DNA of 64,000 nucleotides, from the NCBI RefSeq assembly GCF_003584645.1, contig NZ_AP017928.1, forward strand, positions 4,068,395 to 4,132,394, given 5' to 3'. How positions within the stretch are numbered: the stretch's first letter is position 1; each line of letters starts with the position of its first letter. This DNA comes from Methylocaldum marinum (lineage in GTDB: Bacteria > Pseudomonadota > Gammaproteobacteria > Methylococcales > Methylococcaceae). The position numbers were made by a program, and so were the translations under genes. Below the pieces are notes generated by a model. That model was not told the DNA's origin, did not search any database, and saw only the letters and a list, made by a program, of their open reading frames with translations. This document shows, piece by piece, positions 20,311 to 29,335 of this stretch.

Positions 20311-21885
20311 TCAGTCGGCAATCGATTGGGGACGCGCGATGTCGGCGTTATTCGTATATCCCCCGCCCAGGGCTTCGATCAGATCGGTCATGGCCACGAG
20401 CTGGTTGGTCTCCAGGCTCTTCAGCACATATTCCTGATTCAGAACCGCGTGCCGGCTCCGGAGTACCGTGCGGCGGTCGTCCAGCCCGGCCTGCAGGCGC
20501 GTCTGCGCGAGATCGAGATCTTCCCGCTGTGAAACCAGGAGACGCCGGTGCGCCTCCAATATGTTGCGGGTCTCGCGCCAGCTGCTCAGGCTGTCTGCGA
20601 CTTCTTGTATCGCCTGCACCAGGGTGTCGTTGTAGAGCTCGACCGCGCCGTCGTGCTCTGCCCGCTGCGCCGACAGTTCTCCGCGCAGCCGTCCGCCCTC
20701 GAACCAGGGCAGCCTGAGCCCCGGTGCGATCCCGTAAGCGAAACTGGAACCCGAGAACAGAACATTGGCCAGGGAACTCGCCCCTTTGGTGGTGAGCCTC
20801 AGGGCATTCACGCCGACGAAAGCGGTGAGATCGACTGTGGGCAGAAAGCGCGCCTTGGCTTCTTTGACCCTGTGCGCCGCCGCCTCGGTCCGATGGAGGG
20901 CGGCAGCCAGGTCCGGCCGGTGTGCGAGCAGGCCTATGGGAAGCTGGGCGGGCAGCGGAATTCTTTCCGGGATGGTCACCGGGTTGGCGAACAGATGACG
21001 GGTCTCGTCGGGGCCGGTACCCATCAGCCGGGCCAGTAGATTCCGCTGCACGTCCAATTGATCCTCGGTACCGGCTTCGCGTTTTTGGGCCGTTTCGAGG
21101 GCGATGTTCGCCCGCTTCACCGAGCGGGCAGACGTGATGCCGCTTTCGAAGCGGGTATCGGCGAGCTCGATCAGCTCGTGACGCAGCTCCACCATTTCCC
21201 GGGCGAGATCGAGTTGCCGCCTGAGCGCCGCTCCGCGGAAGCAGGCTCGGGCGATGGCGGTCGTCAACTGCAGACGGACTTCCGCCTGTTCGGCCGCGGT
21301 TGCTTCCGCCTCGCCCAGGGCCGCTTCCAATGCCGCCCGATTCTTGCCCCAGAAATCGAATTCGTAGCGGAGACTCACGGGGTTGATGCTGGCGAAGATA
21401 ATATTCGCACCTGCCGCCTCTTCGCGATTGAGCGCGGCGAATACGCCGTTCTCCGAAATCCGTTCGTTGGCGAACGCCACGTCCGCGTCCAGGAACGGCA
21501 AAAGTCTCGCGCCTTCCACCCGGGCCATGGCCTGCGTCTGGCGCAGCCTCGCCGCCGCTGCCTTGAGGCCGGGATTGTCCTTGAGCGCCACCGCCATGAG
21601 ACGATTCAGTTCGGGACTATCGAACTGCCGCCACCATCGATCTTCGGGCCACGCTCTCCTCGGCGTCAGCGGTTCCGTCTCGCGGGCCTCGGACAATCCG
21701 TGCGCCATGTCGGGGACGGGCATGAACTCCGCCTGTTTTCCGCCGGGCGGAATCCAGGCACAGCCTGCGGTCAGGAGCATGCATCCGACGGCGAGCCCGG
21801 CCCAAAGGCTTCGACCTCTAGCAAACGCGGGCGTGGACAAGTTGAAGCGCCGGCTATGCAGGCGCCCTGAGAAAATCACGAGCAT
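20311..21885 (-). CDS. NodT-family outer-membrane efflux lipoprotein
   Basis: A 524-residue TolC-like channel protein with an N-terminal hydrophobic segment ending in the lipobox LLTAGC (Cys about residue 42), then two outer-membrane-efflux repeats of long amphipathic helices; 'PGLKAAAARLRQTQAMARVEGARLLPFLDADV' and 'HRPDLAAALHRTEAAAHRVKEAKARFLPTVDLTAFVG' are the paired strand/helix starts. The ATG at 21885 has a GAGG ribosome binding site. It is the first gene of a minus-strand set with the HlyD-type adaptor and a small membrane protein, divergent from the second norR-like gene. Confidence 0.9.
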   Translation of the reverse strand: MLVIFSGRLHSRRFNLSTPAFARGRSLWAGLAVGCMLLTAGCAWIPPGGKQAEFMPVPDMAHGLSEARETEPLTPRRAWPEDRWWRQFDSPELNRLMAVALKDNPGLKAAAARLRQTQAMARVEGARLLPFLDADVAFANERISENGVFAALNREEAAGANIIFASINPVSLRYEFDFWGKNRAALEAALGEAEATAAEQAEVRLQLTTAIARACFRGAALRRQLDLAREMVELRHELIELADTRFESGITSARSVKRANIALETAQKREAGTEDQLDVQRNLLARLMGTGPDETRHLFANPVTIPERIPLPAQLPIGLLAHRPDLAAALHRTEAAAHRVKEAKARFLPTVDLTAFVGVNALRLTTKGASSLANVLFSGSSFAYGIAPGLRLPWFEGGRLRGELSAQRAEHDGAVELYNDTLVQAIQEVADSLSSWRETRNILEAHRRLLVSQREDLDLAQTRLQAGLDDRRTVLRSRHAVLNQEYVLKSLETNQLVAMTDLIEALGGGYTNNADIARPQSIAD

Positions 21886-22182
21886 CCACTGTCCTCACAG
21901 TAAACTTTTATCGGCGCCGCGGTTTGCCGAAATTGCTCGCGGCACCGGGTTTGTTCATTGGTCACCTGAAGCTGGCGTTTGCGCGGGGTCGTTCGACACG
22001 CATTCGGAAAGGTCGGCGATGACCGATTGGACGAGACCGGCCGTGAGCGCCTGACGGATTCACACGGGTTGCTGCCGATGGTGAAGCATTCCGGATGACG
22101 GGGGCTTGTCGGGAACGCCAGCCATTAGGCTGCAGGCGGCGAACCCTAGGCACCGTTTCGGCCGGTCCTGTCGGCTAGACAG

Positions 22183-22199
22183 TGGCAGGATCAGTGCCA
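22183..22199 (-). promoter_or_regulatory. Possible sigma-54 promoter for the efflux pair
   Basis: On the minus strand TGGCACTGATCCTGCC keeps GG and GC with the obligatory 10-base spacing and matches TGGCACG-N4-TTGCW at 9 of 12 positions. The sequence is nearly palindromic, so it also reads weakly on the plus strand. It would leave a leader of nearly 290 bases before the efflux gene, which is long, so I hold this loosely. Confidence 0.4.
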
Positions 22200-22264
22200 A
22201 TTTGTAACTAACTGAACTAAATGAGAAACTTTCAAACGCAATCCTGAGCAAAATCGTCAGATAC

Positions 22265-22350
22265 AGTCATTTTGACTACATGCACTCGTCAGTCATCAGA
22301 TAAGCTACTGAACTACAAACAAATCGTACGAGAAAGACTGACTGACTCAC
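22265..22350. promoter_or_regulatory. NorR-like operator cluster upstream of second norR gene
   Basis: AGTCATTTTGACT (22265-22277) is an inverted repeat that fits GT-N7-AC, the NorR pattern. Further TCAGTCA and GACTGACTGACT half-sites follow up to about 22350. The half-site differs from the GGT...ACC of the first norR operators, so the two regulators may bind different sites. Confidence 0.4.
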
Positions 22351-22390
22351 CGTTGTCATTTCGCCACACAAAATGATTTGATTAAGAACA

Positions 22391-23941
22391 ATGTCATTTT
22401 TACTCGATACGTTTGGCGATTCGCAGAACGCTCTGCTCGACACTGTCCTGGATTTGACCGCGTGCCTGCCGTCGAGAGAGAGATATACCCGGCTCCTCGC
22501 CGCGTTGAGCCGGGTGGTTGGGAACGATGCCTGTGCCTTGTTGCGCTGTCGGGGCGATGTCCTGGTGCCTACCGCCTCCCAAGGACTTAACGCCGAAGTC
22601 ATGGGCCGGCAGTTCCGGCCCGAAGACCAGCCACGCCTGGCCGCTGCTCTCGCCTCCCGGAAGCCGGTCCGCTTTCCGGCCGACGATTCGCGGCCGGACC
22701 CTTACGACGGGCTGCTGCTCAATGATTCCGGAGGGCGATTGCAGGTCCACTCCTGCGTTGGGTGCGCCCTGTATTCCGAAGATGACTTATTCGGTGTATT
22801 AACGGTCGACTCCCTGGCGCCCGGCGCCTTCGACGGGATCGAGGACCGGGTATTCGAGATTTTCGCCTCGATCGCCGCCGTGGCGATGCGCTACGAAACC
22901 TTCATCAGCGCGCTGGAGGCCTTGGCGAATCATCGCGGGCTGGTCAGCCGGGAACTGGTGCGGGAAGCCTTGCTGCGCGGCGGTCGAATGCTGGGCGAAA
23001 GTCCTCTCATGCGGGACCTGAACCGAGAGATCGATATCGTCGCGCGGTCGGATCTGGCGGTTCTTCTGACCGGCGAAACCGGTGTCGGCAAGGAGGTGGT
23101 GGCCCGCACTCTCCACGCGCGTTCGCGGCGCGCCGACCAGCCTCTGGTTCATGTCAATTGTGCGGCGCTTCCGGAGACTCTGGCGGAAAGCGAACTGTTC
23201 GGACACGTGCGCGGTGCTTTCAGCGGCGCGAACGCCGACCGGTCCGGCAAATTCGAACTCGCGGACGGCGGTACCTTGTTCCTGGATGAAATCGGTGAAC
23301 TGCCGCTCTCGATTCAGGCGAAGCTGCTACGGGTATTGCAGTTCGGCGAGATTCAGCGCCTGGGGTCGGACAAGAATCATCGGGCCGATGTCCGCATCAT
23401 CGCGGCAACCAATCGTCATTTGGCGGAGGAAGTGAAAGCCGGCCGATTCCGAGCCGATCTTTACCATCGGCTGAGCATCTATCCCTTGCATGTACCTCCG
23501 CTCCGGGAGCGGATCGAGGACATACCGTTGCTGGCGGGGCATTTTCTGGATCAGGCACGGGTGCGCCTGGGCCTTGATCGGGTGCAGTTGGCGTCTTCGG
23601 CCGTCGAGGCCCTGACACGCTATAGCTGGCCGGGAAACATACGGGAGCTCGAGCATGTGATCCTCCGGGCAGCGTTGCGCGCTTCCAGCCGCGGGAGTTC
23701 GGTGATGCTCCAGGTCGAAGATCTCGCGATTGGGGGCATGTCGGCGCCAAAGCGAGTGCCAGAGGTCGAGTCGGCCAGCGGCACGTCGCGGTCTCTGGCG
23801 GAAGCGGTGGCGGATCTTCAACGGCAGGAGATACGCGCGGCTTTGGACCGTTCCTCTCAAAACTGGTCGGAAGCTGCGCGGCGCCTGGGACTCGACCGCA
23901 GCAATCTGCACCGCCTGGCGAGGCGACTGGGAATCAAGTAG
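22391..23941 (+). CDS. Second NorR-like sigma-54 activator
   Basis: A 516-residue paralogue of the norR product 5.6 kb away, with the same order: GAF sensor, AAA+ ATPase ([19 protein letters not shown]) and a Fis-type helix-turn-helix ([23 protein letters not shown]). The iron-ligand positions of NorR are kept (RPDPYDGL, His and Cys in QVHSCVG, Asp in LTVDSL), so it probably also senses NO. The sigma-54 loop is again GAFSGA. It is divergent from the outer-membrane factor/HlyD genes, which are its most likely targets. Confidence 0.9.
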   Translation: MSFLLDTFGDSQNALLDTVLDLTACLPSRERYTRLLAALSRVVGNDACALLRCRGDVLVPTASQGLNAEVMGRQFRPEDQPRLAAALASRKPVRFPADDSRPDPYDGLLLNDSGGRLQVHSCVGCALYSEDDLFGVLTVDSLAPGAFDGIEDRVFEIFASIAAVAMRYETFISALEALANHRGLVSRELVREALLRGGRMLGESPLMRDLNREIDIVARSDLAVLLTGETGVGKEVVARTLHARSRRADQPLVHVNCAALPETLAESELFGHVRGAFSGANADRSGKFELADGGTLFLDEIGELPLSIQAKLLRVLQFGEIQRLGSDKNHRADVRIIAATNRHLAEEVKAGRFRADLYHRLSIYPLHVPPLRERIEDIPLLAGHFLDQARVRLGLDRVQLASSAVEALTRYSWPGNIRELEHVILRAALRASSRGSSVMLQVEDLAIGGMSAPKRVPEVESASGTSRSLAEAVADLQRQEIRAALDRSSQNWSEAARRLGLDRSNLHRLARRLGIK

Positions 23942-23949
23942 GACGGTCA

Positions 23950-24002
23950 GGATTCATATGGCTTTTCTATTCCTTCCTAAGCGGTCAACTGCCGTTTCTA
24001 GG
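23950..24002. repeat. Intergenic palindromic repeat, copy B
   Basis: This copy reads GGATTCATATGGCTTTTCTA then TAAGCGGTCAACTGCCGTTTCTAGG, and is related to copies at 5298-5350 and 45570-45621. Copies B and C also share AGGACGGTC just upstream. It lies between the convergent ends of the second norR-like gene and rsmE, a terminator-like position. Confidence 0.55.
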
Positions 24003-24038
24003 ACGATGTGTTCGCGCGACCGAAGGTACGCGAACGCA

Positions 24039-24767
24039 TCAGCCCAGATCGCCCCAAATCGCTTGTATCGCCGAAAGCGCGGCGAGCACGGCGGTTTCCG
24101 TCCGGAGGATACGTGGCCCCAGTCTGACCGGGATGAAGCCCGCTTCCCGGGCCAGCACCCGCTCCTTCTCGGCGAAGCCGCCTTCGGGCCCCGAAAGGAG
24201 GCTTACGAAGCCTTCCGGCCGCGGCAGGTCCTTCAGGCCGACCGCGGCTTGCGGGTCGAAAAACAGCCGCAAGCCTTCGCGTCCGACAACCCAATCCCTC
24301 AGCTCGATCGGTTCCTCGATTTCGGGCACCCGATTCCGGCCGCATTGCTCGCAGGCGCTGCGCGCCACTTTCCGCCAGTGCTGGCGCCGGCTTCCGCGCC
24401 GCGTATCGTCGAGGCGAACCACGCAATGCTCGGTAAACAAGGGCGTAATTCGGCTGACGCCGAGCTCCACCGCTTTCTGGATGGCGAGATCCATGCGTTC
24501 GCCGCGGGAGATGCCGAGGCCGAGGTGAGTGGTGAGCGGAGATTCGACTTCTCGGTTTCGCCCGTCGCCGATTTCCACGCGAACCTCGTCGCGCACGATA
24601 GTCGCGACGCGAGCCGAATATTCGCGCCCGTCACCGTTGAACACGGTCAGGTCGGTGCCTTTCTTGAGCCGAAGCACCGTGCGGAGATAATGGGCGCTCT
24701 CCTCGTCCAGTTGGAGGACCGAGCCCTCTTCAAGCGCTTGCGGCAGATAAAGCCTGGAAATCCGCAT
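24039..24767 (-). CDS. rsmE: 16S rRNA m3U1498 methyltransferase
   Basis: A 242-residue SPOUT-class methyltransferase that methylates U1498 of 16S rRNA. It has an N-terminal PUA-like domain (EESAHYLRTVLRLKKGTDLTVFNGDGREY), 'GLGISRGERMDLAIQKAVELGV', and the trefoil-knot SAM site (LLSGPEGGFAEKE and LGPRILRTETAVLAAL). The open frame runs upstream into bioA; the family start MRISRLYLPQ at 24767 is 2 bases after the bioA stop codon, so the two are an operon and probably translationally coupled. Confidence 0.95.
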   Translation of the reverse strand: MRISRLYLPQALEEGSVLQLDEESAHYLRTVLRLKKGTDLTVFNGDGREYSARVATIVRDEVRVEIGDGRNREVESPLTTHLGLGISRGERMDLAIQKAVELGVSRITPLFTEHCVVRLDDTRRGSRRQHWRKVARSACEQCGRNRVPEIEEPIELRDWVVGREGLRLFFDPQAAVGLKDLPRPEGFVSLLSGPEGGFAEKERVLAREAGFIPVRLGPRILRTETAVLAALSAIQAIWGDLG

Positions 24768-24769
24768 AG

Positions 24770-26119
24770 TTAATCTCTCGTTGCGATATCGATGGCCTCG
24801 CCCGCGACATCCGCCATGAAGCGGATTTCGTCGGGAGCAATGACGTATGGCGGCATGAAATAAATAACGTTGCCCAGAGGACGCAACAACACGCCCCTCG
24901 TCAGCCCGTGACGATACACGCGAAGCCCGCGCCGTTCCTGCCAGGGGTAAGGTTCGCGATCGGCCTTGTTCCTGACCAGTTCGATGGCCAGAATCATCCC
25001 GGTCTGGCGGACTTCGGCGACGTGCGGATGATCTTCGAACGCCGCCGCCGATTCGGCCATGACATCGGCCAACAGCCGGTTCGCTGCCAATGTGTTCTCC
25101 TTCTCGAATAAATCCAGCGTCGCCAGTGCCGCCCGGCAAGCGAGAGCGTTTCCGGTATAGCTGTGCGAATGCAGGAATGCCTTGAGCCTGGCATATTCAT
25201 CGTAAAAGGCGGCGTAGACCGCCTCGGTGGTCAGCACGCAGGACAGCGGCAGGTACCCGCCCGTCAGCCCTTTAGACAGACACATGAAATCCGGCCGGAT
25301 ATCCGCCTGCTCGCAGGCGAACAAGGTGCCGGTACGTCCGAAGCCCACCGCGATTTCGTCGGCGATCAGATGCACGCCGTGGCGGTCGCAGGCCTCCCGC
25401 AAGAGCTTCAGATAAACGGGGTCGTACATGCGCATGCCGCCCGCGCATTGGACCAGGGGCTCGACGATGACCGCGCAGGCCTCCGTCGCGTGAGCCGCGA
25501 GTGTCCGTTCCATCTCGGCGAATTTCCGTCGGGAATAATCCGCCCAGGTTTCGCCCGACTCCCGGTAATGACAGTCGGGACTCTCGACGGTGATGGGTTT
25601 CAACAAGAGCGGCTCGTAAATTTTCTTGTAAAGCGCCACGTCGCCGACGGCCAAGGCGCCCAAGGTTTCGCCGTGATAGCTGTTGCTCAAGGCGATGAAG
25701 CGGGTCTTCTCCGGTTTTCCGGCGTTTCGCCAGAAGTGGAAGCTCATTTTGAGCGCCACTTCGACGGCGGACGAGCCGTTGTCGGCATAGAAACAGCGGG
25801 ATAGTCCTTTCGGCGAAAGGCCGATCAGCCGTTCGGCCAGCCGCACCGCCGGTTCGTGCGTGAATCCGGCCAAGATTACGTGTTCCAGCGTTTCGAGCTG
25901 ATCCTTGAGCGCGGCCTTGATGTAAGGGTGGCCGTGGCCGAACAGATTCACCCACCAGGAACTGATAGCGTCGAGATAACGATTGCCCTCGAAATCCTCC
26001 AGCCATACGCCCTGCCCGCGCTTGATCGGAATCGGCGGCAGGGCTTCGTGGTCCTTCATCTGGGTGCAGGGGTGCCAGAGCACGGCGAGGTCGCGGCTGG
26101 ACCAGTTGTGGTTGTTCAT
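24770..26119 (-). CDS. bioA: Adenosylmethionine-8-amino-7-oxononanoate aminotransferase
   Basis: A PLP enzyme of biotin synthesis that turns KAPA into DAPA using SAM as amino donor. The 449 residues show the class III aminotransferase pattern: LWHPCTQMKDHE near the start, SSWWVNLFGHGHPYI, FYADNGSSAVEVALKMSFHFW (phosphate/PLP binding), SYHGETLGA, the Asp of LIADEIAVGFGRTG and the Schiff-base Lys in CLSKGLTGGYLPLS. It is the first gene of bioA-rsmE. No other bio gene is in the window. Confidence 0.96.
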   Translation of the reverse strand: MNNHNWSSRDLAVLWHPCTQMKDHEALPPIPIKRGQGVWLEDFEGNRYLDAISSWWVNLFGHGHPYIKAALKDQLETLEHVILAGFTHEPAVRLAERLIGLSPKGLSRCFYADNGSSAVEVALKMSFHFWRNAGKPEKTRFIALSNSYHGETLGALAVGDVALYKKIYEPLLLKPITVESPDCHYRESGETWADYSRRKFAEMERTLAAHATEACAVIVEPLVQCAGGMRMYDPVYLKLLREACDRHGVHLIADEIAVGFGRTGTLFACEQADIRPDFMCLSKGLTGGYLPLSCVLTTEAVYAAFYDEYARLKAFLHSHSYTGNALACRAALATLDLFEKENTLAANRLLADVMAESAAAFEDHPHVAEVRQTGMILAIELVRNKADREPYPWQERRGLRVYRHGLTRGVLLRPLGNVIYFMPPYVIAPDEIRFMADVAGEAIDIATRD

Positions 26120-26173
26120 GGTCGAATACAGGAATCAAGTGAAAATGGCGTTGATCGCATAGGAGAGATAGTC

Positions 26174-26743
26174 GTGAGCCGGCCTCATACTCTGATGACT
26201 CCGAATCCTTACGAACGCTTGCTCGCGCTGCCGGAAAACCTGGTGGGCGAAGTGCTCGACGGCGAGCTGTATACCCAGCCCCGCCCCGCCGGGCGTCACG
26301 CCGCGGCGGAGTCCGGTCTGCAGAGCAAAATCGGTGGGCCTTTCCGTTACGGCGACGGCGGCCCCGGCGGCTGGTGGATCCTGGTGGAACCGGAAGTCCA
26401 CTTCGTTCGTGATACCGAAGTCGCCGTGCCCGATCTCGCCGGCTGGCGGCGCGAACGGATGCCGGCGTTGCCCGAAGACCACCGTTTCGAAGTGGTACCG
26501 GACTGGGTGTGCGAAATTCTTTCGCCCTCGACCGAGCAGAAGGACCGCACCCGAAAGCTGCCATTGTACGCCCGTTACGGGGTTTCCCATGCCTGGCTGG
26601 TCGACCCTCTGGTACATACACTGGAAGCCTTCGCGCTGCGGGAAGAAGGCTGGCTGCTCATCGCGACGCTCAAGGACGACGATCCGGTCAAGGTTCCGCC
26701 CTTCGACGCTATCACCTTCTCGCTGGCGGATCTGTGGGCGTGA
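26174..26743 (+). CDS. Uma2-family (PD-(D/E)XK-like) protein 1
   Basis: A 189-residue protein of the DUF820/Uma2 family, a restriction-endonuclease-like fold common in cyanobacteria and some gammaproteobacteria and of unproven role. Landmarks are an acidic 'GEVLDGELY' near the start, AVPDLAGWRRER, the core VVPDWVCEILSPSTEQKDRTRKLPLYARYGVSHAWLVDP and a C-terminal strand region. The GTG start at 26174 is chosen because an AGGAGA ribosome binding site lies 7 bases upstream; an ATG occurs at 26195. It is divergent from bioA and convergent with metF. Confidence 0.85.
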   Translation: MSRPHTLMTPNPYERLLALPENLVGEVLDGELYTQPRPAGRHAAAESGLQSKIGGPFRYGDGGPGGWWILVEPEVHFVRDTEVAVPDLAGWRRERMPALPEDHRFEVVPDWVCEILSPSTEQKDRTRKLPLYARYGVSHAWLVDPLVHTLEAFALREEGWLLIATLKDDDPVKVPPFDAITFSLADLWA

Positions 26744-26746
26744 GGC

Positions 26747-27604
26747 TCAGTCCGCCGCAATCCCCAGATTCCTCCAAATTCCCAACACCGCCTCGGCACG
26801 ATTCAGCGTGTAGAAATGCAGCCCGGGCGCGCCCTGTTCCAGCAAGCGACGGCATAAATCGGTCACCACTTCCAGCCCGAAGGCGCGTATCGATTTGCGG
26901 TCGTCGCCGAATACCTCCAGCCTCTTACGTATCCAGCGCGGGATGTCGGCTCCGCAGGCGTCGGAAAACCGGGCTAATTGCGTGTAGTTGGATATGGGCA
27001 TGATGCCGGGCACGATGGGAATGTCGATGCCCATCTTTTCGCAGTCGTCGACGAAACGGAAATAGGCTTCGGGATTGTAAAAATACTGCGTAATCACGCT
27101 GTCGGCGCCGGCCTCGACCTTGCGCTTGAAGTTGCGCAAATCGGCTTCCATGTTGGCGGCCTGCGGATGCATTTCCGGATAGGCGGCCACTTCGATGTGG
27201 AAGTGATCGCCGGTTTCCCGCCGGATGAATTCCACCAGCTCGTTGGCGTAACGAAATTCTCCCGGTGACAGCATGCCCGAGGGCATGTCCCCGCGCAAAG
27301 CGACGATATGCCTTATGCCCTGATTTTTATAGGCATCGAGAACTTCCCGCACGCTGGCCTTGGTGGACGCGATGCAGGAAATATGGGGCGCCGCTTCGAT
27401 ACCGGTGTTTCGCTGAATTTCGATCACGGTCTCGAAGGTTTTCTCCCGCGTCGTCCCGCCCGCACCGAACGTCACCGAACAGAATTTCGGTTTCAGCGCA
27501 GCCAGTTTTGCGAGGTTCGTGCGGAAGGTGTCTTCCGCCTCGTGATTCTTCGGCGGGAAGAATTCCAGGCTGAAGATTTTGGGATATTTTTTTTGCGTTT
27601 CCAT
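26747..27604 (-). CDS. metF: Methylenetetrahydrofolate reductase
   Basis: A 285-residue FAD enzyme that reduces methylene-tetrahydrofolate to methyl-tetrahydrofolate for methionine synthesis. Motifs are SLEFFPPKN near the start (catalytic Glu), 'FCSVTFGAGGTTREKT', 'IVALRGDMPSG', 'EVAAYPEMHPQA', and DSVITQYFYNPEAYFRFVDDCEKMGIDIPIVPGIMPI. It lies 113 bases downstream of ahcY on the same strand, with a strong hairpin between them. It closes the methyl cycle together with ahcY and metK. Confidence 0.96.
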   Translation of the reverse strand: METQKKYPKIFSLEFFPPKNHEAEDTFRTNLAKLAALKPKFCSVTFGAGGTTREKTFETVIEIQRNTGIEAAPHISCIASTKASVREVLDAYKNQGIRHIVALRGDMPSGMLSPGEFRYANELVEFIRRETGDHFHIEVAAYPEMHPQAANMEADLRNFKRKVEAGADSVITQYFYNPEAYFRFVDDCEKMGIDIPIVPGIMPISNYTQLARFSDACGADIPRWIRKRLEVFGDDRKSIRAFGLEVVTDLCRRLLEQGAPGLHFYTLNRAEAVLGIWRNLGIAAD

Positions 27605-27626
27605 CAGAGTCGTCGTATCTCAGATA

Positions 27627-27657
27627 GAAGAAATCCTGCACGAGGCAGGATTTCTTC
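27627..27657 (-). terminator. Hairpin between ahcY and metF
   Basis: A perfect 13-base stem, GAAGAAATCCTGC with GCAGGATTTCTTC, around a 5-base loop; read on the minus strand it ends in the pyrimidine-rich TTTCTTCTATC. It may end most ahcY transcripts or lower metF relative to ahcY. Confidence 0.65.
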
Positions 27658-27717
27658 GTGGGGTCCGAACATCGAACGTAGGTTAGCCAATACTAGCCTA
27701 CTCGTAGCCTCGCGGAA

Positions 27718-29136
27718 TCAATACCGGTAATGATCCGGCTTGTACGGCCCGTCCACCGGCACGCCGATGTACGCCGCCTGCTCCGGAGTCAGCTGAGTGA
27801 GCTGCGCGCCGATCTTCTTGAGATGCAGACGCGCCACGTGTTCGTCCAGATGCTTGGGCAGTACATAGACCTTGTTCTGGTACTTGTCGCCGTGGCAGAA
27901 CAACTCGATCTGGGCCAAGGTCTGGTTGGTGAACGAGTTCGACATGACGAAACTCGGGTGGCCCGTAGCGCAACCGAGGTTCACCAGGCGCCCTTCGGCC
28001 AGCAGGATGATGCGCTTGCCGTCCGGGAAGATGACATGGTCGACCTGTGGCTTGATGTTTTCCCAGGTGTACTTCCTGAGGCTCGCGACTTCGATTTCCG
28101 AGTCGAAGTGGCCGATATTGCAGACGATGGCGTTGTTTTTCATCTTCGCCATGTGGTCATGGGTGATGACGCCGACATTACCGGTGGCGGTGACGAAGAT
28201 GTCGCCCTTGCCGCAGGCCTCGTCCATGGTGACCACGCGGTAGCCTTCCATCGCCGCCTGCAAGGCGCAGATCGGATCGATTTCGGTGACCCACACGGTG
28301 GCGCCGAGTCCGCGGAATGCTTGCGCGCAGCCCTTGCCCACGTCGCCGTAACCGAGCACGACGCAAATCTTGCCGGCGATCATCACGTCGGTGGCGCGCT
28401 TGATGCCGTCCACCAGCGATTCGCGGCAGCCGTACAGATTGTCGAACTTGGACTTGGTGACCGAATCGTTAACGTTGATCGCCGGGAACGGCAGGCGGCC
28501 TTCCTGTTCCATGAGGTACAGGCGGTGCACGCCGGTGGTGGTTTCCTCGGTGACGCCCTTGATATTGGCCTGCACTTTCGAGTACCAGCCCGGCTGGGAC
28601 GCCAGGCGCTTCTTGATGGCGGCGAACAGCACCTCTTCCTCTTCGCAGGTGGGCTTGTCCAGGAGCGAAGGGTCTTTTTCGGCGCGTGAACCGAGCGTGA
28701 TCAGCAGCGTCGCGTCGCCGCCGTCGTCGAGAATCATGTTCGGCGTGCCGCCGTCATGCCATTCGAAGATGCGGTGAGTGAAATCCCAGTACTCTTCCAG
28801 GGATTCGCCCTTGTAGGCGAACACCGGGATGCCGGCGGCCGCGATGCCCGCGGCGGCGTGGTCCTGTGTGGAGAAAATATTGCAGGACGCCCAGCGCACT
28901 TCCGCGCCCAGGGCCACCAAGGTCTCGATCAATACGGCGGTCTGAATGGTCATGTGCAGACTGCCGGCGACGCGGGCACCCTTGAGCGGTTGCTGTGCGC
29001 GATATTCCTCGCGCACCGCCATCAGGCCCGGCATTTCGGTTTCGGCGATGGCGATTTCCTTGCGGCCCCAGTCGGCCAGGGAAATGTCGGCGACGCGGTA
29101 GTCGTTGGATGGATTAGGATTTGGGACAGCGTTCAT
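27718..29136 (-). CDS. ahcY: S-adenosylhomocysteine hydrolase
   Basis: Splits S-adenosylhomocysteine to homocysteine and adenosine, removing the product inhibitor of SAM-dependent methylation. The 472 residues show the NAD-binding fold ([21 protein letters not shown]), the catalytic Asn/Lys/Asp region ([34 protein letters not shown]), '[15 protein letters not shown]'-type tail (here [18 protein letters not shown]) and the C-terminal 'KPDHYRY' that closes the NAD site of the partner subunit. An AAAGGAGC ribosome binding site precedes the ATG. An SAH riboswitch lies about 80 bases upstream. Confidence 0.98.
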   Translation of the reverse strand: MNAVPNPNPSNDYRVADISLADWGRKEIAIAETEMPGLMAVREEYRAQQPLKGARVAGSLHMTIQTAVLIETLVALGAEVRWASCNIFSTQDHAAAGIAAAGIPVFAYKGESLEEYWDFTHRIFEWHDGGTPNMILDDGGDATLLITLGSRAEKDPSLLDKPTCEEEEVLFAAIKKRLASQPGWYSKVQANIKGVTEETTTGVHRLYLMEQEGRLPFPAINVNDSVTKSKFDNLYGCRESLVDGIKRATDVMIAGKICVVLGYGDVGKGCAQAFRGLGATVWVTEIDPICALQAAMEGYRVVTMDEACGKGDIFVTATGNVGVITHDHMAKMKNNAIVCNIGHFDSEIEVASLRKYTWENIKPQVDHVIFPDGKRIILLAEGRLVNLGCATGHPSFVMSNSFTNQTLAQIELFCHGDKYQNKVYVLPKHLDEHVARLHLKKIGAQLTQLTPEQAAYIGVPVDGPYKPDHYRY

Positions 29137-29214
29137 GTTTCATGCTCCTTTCGTTGCAATTCACTTTCCGCCGCAAGCACTCGTCTCGAGACACCACGGC
29201 CGGAAGGTGGGTGA

Positions 29215-29290
29215 ATCGAGCGCCGTTGTACTTGAAAACACCTCACCGAGCCTGGCGGGGCGAAGAACCCCCGTCGCAACGCTCCTCGAT
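29215..29290 (-). promoter_or_regulatory. SAH riboswitch upstream of ahcY
   Basis: Read on the minus strand the leader contains GAGGAGCGTTGCGACGG, then CCGCCAGGCTCGG and then ACAACGGCGCTC, in the order and spacing of the S-adenosylhomocysteine riboswitch (Rfam SAH_riboswitch class). GAGCG and CGCTC close the outer stem, and GAGG...GCTCGG gives the expected long-range pairing. Known examples sit upstream of ahcY and switch the gene on when SAH is high. Confidence 0.88.
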
Positions 29291-29335
29291 GAAGCGCATT
29301 GGTTAACGCGAAGTCACGCGCAAAAGTAAATTTGT

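Larger units (their letters stand above)
21886..22390. other. Divergent control region, efflux pair / second norR-like gene
   Basis: This 505-base region holds no convincing gene. Two structures stand out: a run of AGTCA/TGACT half-sites between about 22256 and 22350, and a -24/-12-like sequence at 22183-22199, annotated separately. Their arrangement mirrors the ric-norB control region. Confidence 0.55.

Noticed and set aside
24039-25139. 366-residue reading for rsmE
   Set aside because: The first 124 codons overlap bioA in another frame; the conserved N-terminus starts at 24767.
25272-26621. 449-residue minus-strand frame over bioA and the first Uma2 gene
   Set aside because: Out-of-frame shadow of bioA; composition is Arg-rich and it matches no family.
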